Source: Mariniblastus fucicola
GTDB taxonomy: Bacteria; Planctomycetota; Planctomycetia; Pirellulales; Pirellulaceae
Length of the DNA: 64,000 nt
Assembly: GCF_008087665.1 (NCBI RefSeq)
Contig: NZ_CP042912.1
Coordinates: 4,092,001 to 4,156,000 of the forward strand
Reading direction: 5' to 3'
Position 1 is the first letter of the stretch; every line of letters begins with the position of its first letter. A program made the translations under genes and the position numbers. Under the pieces are notes generated by a model. That model searched no databases. It was given only the letters and a program-made list of their open reading frames with translations, and had not been told where the DNA came from. This document shows, in pieces, positions 57,107 to 64,000 of the stretch.

Positions 57107-57529
57107 CTAAACTGTCGCGCGAAACATGTCGACCGTATCCATCGGAGGAATCTTCCCCGTGAGCTCAAGCTCGTTGGCTTCCGCCTCGATAGCGCCGAAC
57201 CCGTCCCGAAGCTCTTTCATCACTTTGATCGCATCGGCGAATTTCTTGTCGGCAAGGCTCTGCAACACAAAGTGCAATAGTCGCGCGACGTTGAATGCTA
57301 CGTCGTGCTCGTCAGCCTTGAGCCCGGAATGGATCGCCAGAACCGTTTTCTGGGCATCGACAAAACTCTGCACGTAAGCCGAATCGTTGTTGGCGTCGAG
57401 TGCGGTCTGGCAATCACTCATCTTTTCAATCGCCCGATCATAAAGCTGAAGCAGCAAATCGATGCGTGTCCACCCTCCAAAGATATCCTGTTTTTTGTAG
57501 GCTCCAAGTTTTGTTGTCGCAGTGCTCAT
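57107..57529 (-). CDS. fliS: Flagellar export chaperone FliS
   Basis: A 140-residue helical protein binding flagellin's C-terminus before export. The LLLQLYDRAIEKMSDCQTAL and LHFVLQSLADKKFADAIKVM stretches match FliS. ATG 57529 is preferred over an upstream start 4 codons away. It is the last gene of the fliC-fliD-fliS group. Confidence 0.88.
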   Translation of the reverse strand: MSTATTKLGAYKKQDIFGGWTRIDLLLQLYDRAIEKMSDCQTALDANNDSAYVQSFVDAQKTVLAIHSGLKADEHDVAFNVARLLHFVLQSLADKKFADAIKVMKELRDGFGAIEAEANELELTGKIPPMDTVDMFRATV

Positions 57530-57580
57530 CAGTAAGATCAATCCTTGAGGTTAAGCTTGTACAGTTGCGGCAGACTGACT

Positions 57581-59575
57581 TTAGTCGTCGCTGCTACTGC
57601 TAATCGTGGAAAGTTGTTGGGTCAGGAAGTCGCCGGTAGTTCGAAGCTCGTTGATTATCGATTCCAGCGCGGTGAATTCGGCGACCAGGTAGGCGCGTTT
57701 GGATTCGGTAATCTCTTCGACATTCGCGATCGATTCGTCAATGTCCAGAAGCCGTAACTCAAACGCATCGTCGATACCTTTGAGCGTCCCGTTGTCAGTA
57801 TCGAGAAATTTGCTGACCAACTGGTCAAGCTGACCTGACACACCACGAGTCACGGTTAGCTCACCCTCACTGCCGGCGTTTATCTGATCGGCCGCGAGTG
57901 AAACGCTGACCTGCAAGTCGGCCGAGTATTCGTTGTCTGAATCACCGACCAGAACACGACCGTTGCCAGTCGCGGCTTCGACGACGCCGTCGATAATGAA
58001 CTCGCCGGCAACGTTTTGCCCAACGTCCGATTCGGCTCCGGTGAATCCCAGTGCACTGGCCGCAGGTCCGGAGATGCTGGAAAGCTTGGAGCTGTTGCCG
58101 TATTTATCGGAAACGATCTGAAGGTCTCCGCCTTCGGTGACAGAAACCTGAACACCACGTGTACCAAGCTCACTTGAGTTTTTGATGGTCGACTGAAGGT
58201 GAGACGCCAGTTCTTCCTGAGTGTAGGTGCCCTCTTCGAGCGTCAAGGTTTCACTAACGACGCCGTCGAGCGTGATCTGAAATTCGTTGTTGTCGGAATC
58301 AATCACGACGGAAGAAGCCAGCGTGCCTTCGCCCGTAATTGACGCTTGCTCTGCAGCCTGCGTGATGTTGACTTCGATCGAAGAATCCGGAGCCACCGTT
58401 CGGCTACTGCCGGCGACAAATTCGATTCCCGCGTTGTTGGAGGTTCCATTGAGCCCGAACAGATTGCGAATTTCGTTGGGTTCGATGCCTTCGATCTCTC
58501 CTGAAAACGCCTTGTCGAGTTGAGCCGAATCGATTTGCAATCGTCCCTGCGTGTTGATCTCGATGCCGATCGCGGCCAATCGATTCGCACCACCTTCGAG
58601 GCCTGGTACTGTATCGATCGCGACCTGCCGTAGCTCATCACGAATCTCGTTGACTGACCGATTCCCCAACAGAGGACTGGCCTGATCGGTGTCCGGCAAG
58701 TATTGCGTTTGATTGTCAATGAATTCCATGATGGCATTGAATTCGTTGACGAAATCTCCAATCGCTTCTTTGGCCGAAGTGCTGTCGGAGGAGACTTGAA
58801 TGGTGACGGGTTTGTCCGGGTCGGCCGAGGTAAGATCGAGCGTCACGTTTTCGATCAAGCCTTCGACCTGGTTGGTTGAGTAGCTGGCTGTGATCGCGCC
58901 GGCTCCACTACCAAGCGTGATCAACGCATCAGTTGCAGCCTGGATCGGTTCGCCAGAAAAGTCAGGCTCGGTTCCGCTGCCGACATCGAAGTTTGAACTG
59001 ACGTTTACCTCATTGGCGGTTCCGGTGTGTTTTGAGGTCAACAGCAAGCGGTACGAGTCAGCGCCCTGGTCATAGATGACGCTGGCGGTAACGTCGTCGA
59101 GCTCTTCGTTGATCGTAGTGGCAAGTCCAGCCAGTGTATTGTTGTTCTCATCGATCGTGATGGTCTGTTCAACGCGATCACCGACTTTGAATGAAATTTC
59201 TCCAGTCGCGATCTCGGCTGAACTGGAATCGAACCCCTGGGATCCGATTTGATGAGCGGTTGCCAATTGATCGACGGTGAGCCGATACGTACCGTTCGCT
59301 GCGCTACTACTGGCTGCGGCAGTCAGAATGTCTTCGTCGCTGGAAACGGCTTGTTGAACATCGAAGACCGAGCTCGCGCTTCGGTTGAGACGGCCGAGTG
59401 TATTTTGCATCGTGAGAAGCTGGGCCTCGATGCCTTTGAACGCAGATTGCTGAGTCGTAATTTCTGCTTTGCGGGCGTTGAAGGTATCGAGTTGCGTCTG
59501 CTGGAAACCCAACAGGCTTTCGATAATGGTCGAGGTATCAAACCCCGAGACGATCCCGTCGATAGTAAAAGCCAT
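57581..59575 (-). CDS. fliD: Flagellar hook-associated protein 2, filament cap FliD
   Basis: A 664-residue secreted cap protein that folds flagellin onto the filament tip. The N-terminus is IDGIVSGFDTSTIIESLLGF and the C-terminus a coiled coil (DDAFELRLLDIDESIANVEE). Inside are flagellin-IN-like repeats (NGTYRLTVDQLATAHQIGSQ and ITLDGVVSETLTLEEGTYT). It is longer than E. coli FliD (about 470). ATG 59575 is chosen with GAGG upstream. Confidence 0.93.
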   Translation of the reverse strand: MAFTIDGIVSGFDTSTIIESLLGFQQTQLDTFNARKAEITTQQSAFKGIEAQLLTMQNTLGRLNRSASSVFDVQQAVSSDEDILTAAASSSAANGTYRLTVDQLATAHQIGSQGFDSSSAEIATGEISFKVGDRVEQTITIDENNNTLAGLATTINEELDDVTASVIYDQGADSYRLLLTSKHTGTANEVNVSSNFDVGSGTEPDFSGEPIQAATDALITLGSGAGAITASYSTNQVEGLIENVTLDLTSADPDKPVTIQVSSDSTSAKEAIGDFVNEFNAIMEFIDNQTQYLPDTDQASPLLGNRSVNEIRDELRQVAIDTVPGLEGGANRLAAIGIEINTQGRLQIDSAQLDKAFSGEIEGIEPNEIRNLFGLNGTSNNAGIEFVAGSSRTVAPDSSIEVNITQAAEQASITGEGTLASSVVIDSDNNEFQITLDGVVSETLTLEEGTYTQEELASHLQSTIKNSSELGTRGVQVSVTEGGDLQIVSDKYGNSSKLSSISGPAASALGFTGAESDVGQNVAGEFIIDGVVEAATGNGRVLVGDSDNEYSADLQVSVSLAADQINAGSEGELTVTRGVSGQLDQLVSKFLDTDNGTLKGIDDAFELRLLDIDESIANVEEITESKRAYLVAEFTALESIINELRTTGDFLTQQLSTISSSSDD

Positions 59576-59731
59576 TGGTACGCCTCGTGGCAGACAAAAG
59601 GGGGCAGGCAGAAAAAAGAAAGCAAAAGTAGAAAAGAAAAGAAGAAGCGTAAAGCTGCGCTTCTTCGATTGCCGGATCACGACGCCGCGTTTTGAAAGGA
59701 TTCCAAACGCGACGGTGAATCCGCATCCTCA

Positions 59732-61153
59732 CTATTGGAGAAGTGAGAGGATTCCCTGTGACGTCTGATTCGCGTTGGAAAGAACCGAAGTACCTGCCTG
59801 AACAAGAATCTGGCTGTTGGTGAATTTCGAAATTTCCTCGGCGAAGTCTGTGTCACGAATAACAGACTCTGCGTTGACAGTGTTTTCCAAAGTCGCTCGC
59901 ATGTTATTGGCGATCGATTCCAGAGTGTTTGACTGGAATGCACCGAGAACGCCGCGGATGTTAGAAATCTCATCGTGTGCTGCATCGATGATCGCCAGAG
60001 TATCCTGAGCGTTCGCAGCCGATGTAACGTTAATTTCTTCGAGGCTGCTGAAAGAATTTCCTTCAACACCAACGCCCAAGCCAGATGCCAGAACCGAGTT
60101 AATCGCAATTGAAGCGGTCTGATTTTGGTTGGCACCAATTTGGAAGACAAGCGAATTGTTGGTAACGGTGACGTTGCCTTGAGCTCCATCGACACTCAAT
60201 GCAGCGTCTGCTGCATCAGCACCAACTTTAACCGCGAGGCCTTTTGAAGCACCCGATGTTGCAGTCAGAGTTGCACCCGAACCAGCGGCTGCAACGCCGT
60301 CGATCGTACCAGCAACATTGACGCCGTCGTCTGTATCGGCTGTCGTTCCGAAACCAGAACTTGTTGCTGCTGCCGCAGTATCTGAGACGACTGAAATCGA
60401 AGCGTCTGCACCAAACTGAGTTGTGTAAAGCCGCGTTTGTCCAGCACTGGCTGGATCGTCTTCTGCGATCACGCCTGTTTCACCAGAGAACTCGTTGATT
60501 CGAGCAATTACACCAGCCTGATCCAGGCCAGAGTTCAATGTGATGCTAACGCCGTTGACAGTCAGTGTTTCGTCAGCAGCAAGGTTACCACTCTGAGCAG
60601 TACCAGCAGTAACGTTCGCACGCTCAGCTTGAGTCGTGACTTCTACAGCGTAGGTACCGGCACTGGTTTGAGCCGTCGACTTCAGGTAAGTGACGTCCGG
60701 ATCGTCCGCGACGCCAGAAACACCGGCTGAACCGTCAAGCAGGTTCTTTTCGCCGAACTGTGTGTTGTTTGCGATACGGTTGATCGTATCAAGTGCGTTG
60801 TCGATTTCGGCCTGGTTGGCAGCGAACGCATCGTCATCGTTGACGCCGGCGTTGGCACTATCCAATGCAAGCGAACGAACTTTCACAAGGATACTGCTGA
60901 TCTCGTTCAAAGCACCTTCGGCGGTTTGAACAACAGAAACAGCTTTCTCTGTGTTATCGATCGCCTGACGGAGACCGGCGATTTGTGCACGCTGCTTTTC
61001 AGAGATAACCAACGCAGCGGGACCATCGGCACCACGGTTAACTTTGAATCCGGAAGACAAGCGCTCGATTGATTTGTTCAAGCTGTTGGAAGAGCGGGTC
61101 AAGTTGTGCTGGGCGTTAAGTGCACCAACATTACTGGCAAGTGACAGACTCAT
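59732..61153 (-). CDS. fliC: Flagellin
   Basis: A 473-residue filament subunit. N-terminal D0/D1 is SLSLASNVGALNAQHNLTRS...LNKSIERLSSGFKVNRGADGP, and the C-terminal D1/D0 includes AESVIRDTDFAEEISKFTNS and ends QTSQGILSLLQ. The central ~190 residues are Ala/Ser/Thr/Gly-rich and hypervariable, including a flagellin-IN-like TYAVEVTTQAERANV. It is the only flagellin in the window. I found no convincing sigma-28 promoter upstream. Confidence 0.95.
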   Translation of the reverse strand: MSLSLASNVGALNAQHNLTRSSNSLNKSIERLSSGFKVNRGADGPAALVISEKQRAQIAGLRQAIDNTEKAVSVVQTAEGALNEISSILVKVRSLALDSANAGVNDDDAFAANQAEIDNALDTINRIANNTQFGEKNLLDGSAGVSGVADDPDVTYLKSTAQTSAGTYAVEVTTQAERANVTAGTAQSGNLAADETLTVNGVSITLNSGLDQAGVIARINEFSGETGVIAEDDPASAGQTRLYTTQFGADASISVVSDTAAAATSSGFGTTADTDDGVNVAGTIDGVAAAGSGATLTATSGASKGLAVKVGADAADAALSVDGAQGNVTVTNNSLVFQIGANQNQTASIAINSVLASGLGVGVEGNSFSSLEEINVTSAANAQDTLAIIDAAHDEISNIRGVLGAFQSNTLESIANNMRATLENTVNAESVIRDTDFAEEISKFTNSQILVQAGTSVLSNANQTSQGILSLLQ

Positions 61154-61250
61154 AATTTAATCTTTCGTGAATCTCAAAAGGATTGTTAGCACATCCTTGA
61201 ATTGTTTCAGCATCCTTGCCTGTTCTGGTTGTCGAAAAAAACCGCAAGGG

Positions 61251-61529
61251 CTACAGATTGAGAATGGCATCCGCGGCGTCGACCGCAGATTTCTGAGTCA
61301 GATACTCGCCAACCTCAATTTTCAACTTTATTTCCTGCACGAGACTTTCCCGTACTTCTGAACCGCCACCTAGTAGAGCGTTCAACATTTCAACCGAGCT
61401 GGTATCGATCGACGTTGATGCTCCTTCAGGTCCGCTTGCCGCCTGGCTGGAAACATGACCAACTTTGGCTTGCGTCTGTTGAGACTGAATGTGTGGCCGC
61501 AATAAATTGTTGCCGTTGTTAATTTCCAT
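61251..61529 (-). CDS. FlgM-like anti-sigma factor
   Basis: A 92-residue protein whose C-terminal half (VRESLVQEIKLKIEVGEYLTQ, then KSAVDAADAIL) matches FlgM-family anti-sigma-28 proteins. The N-terminal half is disordered and Gln/Ser-rich, as usual for FlgM. It lies directly upstream of fliC, a position that supports the call. FlgM holds sigma-28 until the hook is complete and it is exported. Confidence 0.78.
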   Translation of the reverse strand: MEINNGNNLLRPHIQSQQTQAKVGHVSSQAASGPEGASTSIDTSSVEMLNALLGGGSEVRESLVQEIKLKIEVGEYLTQKSAVDAADAILNL

Positions 61530-61738
61530 TTTGCTGTCCCATCAAATTCGGTTTGCAAAACTGTTGTCGTTGGGTGCCGGCGGAACTTGCCAACAAAATT
61601 TTAAAGAGCCCAATGTTTGGAAGACGAAAAGGTTTTGCAGGGCAGGAAGAATTTTCCGATTGCATTACGCGATTCGATTTCGCGGGTCTCGCAAAACTGA
61701 CTCTTTATTTCATTTCGTCAAGCAAAAGGCGGCATTTT

Positions 61739-63934
61739 ATGTTCCGCATCAAAGTCTGGCTGACGACTGCAATAATTACGGCGGGAGTTGCCGGTGGCGT
61801 GATTTTCAACTGGCCAAGCCAAAAACAGGCCGTCGAGAGGGAAAGCCCTACCAATATCGGCGTCGATAACAAGCCGTTGCACTCACGAGAGGGAATACCC
61901 TTGTCCACGCCGCTGATCGACAACTTGCAGGACCAGACAGCACTCGATCCGCTAATAGTTGATCTTGACATCGACCACATCGAACAGGGTGACCAATACC
62001 TGCTCGCCGGCAACATCGACGGAGCTCATCGCGAGTTCGCCAAAGCGACCAACGATCATCGGGCAGACCCTCCGGCGAGCCTGTTGATCCGACTGGCCCT
62101 GGCGACTGAATTGAGGGGTGACCACGAGAACGCCAATCACTTTTATCGAGAAGCAGTACGCAGATCGACGAACGGGTCGACGGCTCAAATTCTCGGGCTG
62201 ACTGGAGTCGCGAGAACGTGGCAGGCCACAGGTCACCCGGTGGAAGCCCACGAGATGCTTTCCGAACTTTTCCTGCGATATATCTGCAGCGAACAGTTGA
62301 ATGAAGAAGTCAAATACCAAATCGCTTGCCAACTCGGCGACGTCATTCAGCAGAAGTGCCTGGAAGGTTTGAAAGCACGCGGCGCAATGGATCAGTTGGA
62401 GTTCCATTGGCCTGAACCAAGCCTCGATGCGATGGTGGAATTGTTGCAGGACGAAGGCGACGCTCGACCTGCAGCAGCACCGAACAACGCAGACGATCCG
62501 CCCTTGGCGAAGTTCCAGGTGTTGCAGCGTCCGTCTCCGGATGTGAATCTGATCGCCGTGGACTCACACGTGCGGCTGACCCAGATCGATGAGATTTTGT
62601 ACGCATTTGCACAACAGGCAGATCTCGATTTCGAAGCCTCTGTCCTCGCGAGAGACGTGATTACAGGCCGATCATCGCGACTGGATGTTTCCGGAATGCC
62701 GCTGGCGATGGTTTTGGATCAGCTCCTTTCTCCGCTGGGATTGATATGGATTCAGCGAAGCGAAACAATTCACATCTACCTGGAATCGGAAGCCGTCGCT
62801 GAATCGAGAGACTTCCAGTTTGCAATCGCCGATCGAGTGCTGCGAACGATCGAGCTTGTTCTTTCCCGGGATATCCGCCGGGACGCTGCGATTCTTCATC
62901 GCGGCAACATCGCGTTTCTACAACAGGACATCGACACGGCAGCAACCCGCTATGCCGAACTTGAGAAACTGGTACCCAACGATGAACTGGCGGCCCAACT
63001 CTCATTCAATATGGCGATCGTAAGTGTTGCGAACGATCAAAACGATGAGGCTATCAGACAAATGTTTTACGCGGTCGACCAATCGCTGGACCAACGATTG
63101 CAAGCAAAGAGCTATGCCTGGATCGGTCGACTGGAATTGCAAAACGGTCGATCCGACAAAGCCGTTTACGCCCTCTCGCGCGGACTTGCACTATCAACAA
63201 ACGCGCAAGTTCGAGAGGACGCGTTGATGAATCTGTCCAAGGCCTATCTGTTGGCCAGCGACCCGTTTTCCGCGAATCGCGTCCTTTTCAATCACGCCGA
63301 CGCGGTAGTCGACAAATCGCAACGGAGGAAAGCGGCCGTTTTTTCTGCTTACGCACGCTACCTTGGCATGGCAGCCGGAGACGGGTTGCGGAATGAAGCC
63401 GAACGGATGGTGGTTGCCCTCGCTTCGATTAGTCCGGAAGACACGGTGGGGTTCGTGGACCGTTTGCTGATCGGGCGAGCATTCTACGAAGTCGGATTCA
63501 AGAGTCGGTCTACGGAGTTCCTTCAACTGGCTCTCGAAGCGGCGCCAAATGAGCACTGGAGGCGTCGTGTTGCGTTCGAGCTAGCAACGAATCAGTATCG
63601 CGCTGGCGAGCTTTCCGCCGCGGCTGAGCACTACCAGTCACTGGTCGGTTCGACTCCTGACGCGACCAGCCTGTACGCCCAATTGAAGCTTGCTGACATC
63701 GCATTGTCTCAGAGAGATCCGGAAAAGTGCCTGACGATTTGCCGGGAAATTTGGCGGCAGAATATTAGCGAGCCGCAGAAAGCTGAAACGCTTTCCTTGA
63801 TGGGCCGCGCCTACCAGCGACTGGGCCGGCATGAAGTTGCCGCACTTTGTTTCTCCGGGTTACTCCCTCACAAAGTCGTCGAAGCTACTTCGCCGGTTAA
63901 CCGTCGCCGTTTGCCCACCTATATAGAAAACTAA
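61739..63934 (+). CDS. TPR membrane protein with secretin-type STN-like domain
   Basis: A 731-residue protein with an N-terminal anchor (VWLTTAIITAGVAGGVIFNW). TPR units lie at residues ~75-190 and ~360-700 (GNIDGAHREFAKATNDHRAD, RYAELEKLVPNDELAAQLSF). Between them, residues ~275-345 (LTQIDEILYAFAQQADLDFE, then MPLAMVLDQLLSPLGLIWIQ) resemble the short N-terminal domain of secretins and TonB receptors. ATG 61739 is chosen at the membrane helix. It is divergent from the flagellar genes. The role is unknown; envelope-complex assembly is a guess. Confidence 0.75.
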   Translation: MFRIKVWLTTAIITAGVAGGVIFNWPSQKQAVERESPTNIGVDNKPLHSREGIPLSTPLIDNLQDQTALDPLIVDLDIDHIEQGDQYLLAGNIDGAHREFAKATNDHRADPPASLLIRLALATELRGDHENANHFYREAVRRSTNGSTAQILGLTGVARTWQATGHPVEAHEMLSELFLRYICSEQLNEEVKYQIACQLGDVIQQKCLEGLKARGAMDQLEFHWPEPSLDAMVELLQDEGDARPAAAPNNADDPPLAKFQVLQRPSPDVNLIAVDSHVRLTQIDEILYAFAQQADLDFEASVLARDVITGRSSRLDVSGMPLAMVLDQLLSPLGLIWIQRSETIHIYLESEAVAESRDFQFAIADRVLRTIELVLSRDIRRDAAILHRGNIAFLQQDIDTAATRYAELEKLVPNDELAAQLSFNMAIVSVANDQNDEAIRQMFYAVDQSLDQRLQAKSYAWIGRLELQNGRSDKAVYALSRGLALSTNAQVREDALMNLSKAYLLASDPFSANRVLFNHADAVVDKSQRRKAAVFSAYARYLGMAAGDGLRNEAERMVVALASISPEDTVGFVDRLLIGRAFYEVGFKSRSTEFLQLALEAAPNEHWRRRVAFELATNQYRAGELSAAAEHYQSLVGSTPDATSLYAQLKLADIALSQRDPEKCLTICREIWRQNISEPQKAETLSLMGRAYQRLGRHEVAALCFSGLLPHKVVEATSPVNRRRLPTYIEN

Positions 63935-63941
63935 ATTCCAG

Positions 63942-64000
63942 ATGACGCGAGTCCTGACAACGATCTTTGCCACGATTTCCATGATGTCCATCATGGCGGG
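63942..64000 (+). CDS. N-terminal fragment of an exported protein, cut by the window edge
   Basis: Nineteen codons from ATG 63942 to the end, reading MTRVLTTIFATISMMSIMAG, which looks like the start of a signal peptide. It begins 7 bp after the preceding stop, so the two genes are probably cotranscribed. Product unknown. Confidence 0.5.
   Translation, partial: MTRVLTTIFATISMMSIMA

Noticed and set aside
61154-61250. Sigma-28 or sigma-54 promoter upstream of fliC
   Set aside because: I searched the minus strand for TAAA/GCCGATAA and TGGCAC/TTGC patterns and found none with correct spacing.

Overview
The window looks like a chromosomal segment of a Planctomycetota bacterium, most likely of the Pirellulales type. 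This is inferred from gene content, not from a marker search. The signs are two Cys-type sulfatases, a CE15-like glucuronoyl esterase, a PmoA-like protein, a SASA-type acetylesterase, two DUF1570 HExxH proteins, a large multiheme cytochrome fused to TPRs, an RTX protein without a signal peptide, and frequent TTG/GTG starts. No phage, integron or CRISPR array was seen. The only clear mobile element is one IS5-family insertion.

Layout. 1-7.5 kb: the 3' part of a uvrA-like gene, an RTX protein with a degenerate serralysin-like domain, a ThiF/MoeB E1-like enzyme and two small proteins. 7.5-12.4 kb: ftsH flanked by two paralogous secreted DUF1570 proteins. 12.4-17.3 kb: an orphan protein with an AbiGi/DUF2971-like tail, an octaheme cytochrome-TPR protein, a nitrilase-family amidase and tRNA-Leu(AAG) with a strong terminator. 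17.4-25.5 kb: CE15 esterase, outer-membrane-like protein, a 135-bp nested inverted-repeat element, AMP nucleosidase, glycosyltransferase, phosphofructokinase, PmoA-like protein and pyrF. 25.5-29.5 kb: rplM-rpsI, an orphan ACT-like protein and an esterase. 29.6-33.4 kb: a BamA-type assembly factor encoded as two genes (POTRA lipoprotein plus D15 barrel), then a putative regulator. 33.5-36.2 kb: a calcineurin-like phosphoesterase gene split by a complete IS5-family element with an in-frame remnant on the far side. 36.2-44.9 kb: folE, sulfatase, PilZ protein, truncated haemoglobin, lepA, tandem-DUF2061 protein and a second sulfatase. 44.9-48.2 kb: a large lipoprotein gene broken by one nonsense codon and one frameshift. 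48.2-55.4 kb: a methyltransferase, then a heavy-metal RND efflux operon (His-rich protein, adaptor, pump, His-rich lipoprotein). 55.4-57 kb: a small membrane protein, a palindromic operator candidate and a TetR regulator. 57-61.5 kb: late flagellar genes flgM-like, fliC, fliD and fliS. 61.7 kb to the end: a TPR/STN-domain membrane protein and the first codons of another gene.

Functionally the window mixes housekeeping functions (ribosome, LepA, FtsH, PyrF, FolE, PFK) with secreted enzymes for sulfated or esterified polysaccharides, metal efflux, envelope biogenesis and motility. The observations most worth a second look are the split BamA-like pair, the freshly IS-interrupted phosphoesterase, tRNA-Leu with an A34 anticodon, the metal-efflux operon sharing a His motif between two subunits, and the nested inverted-repeat element.
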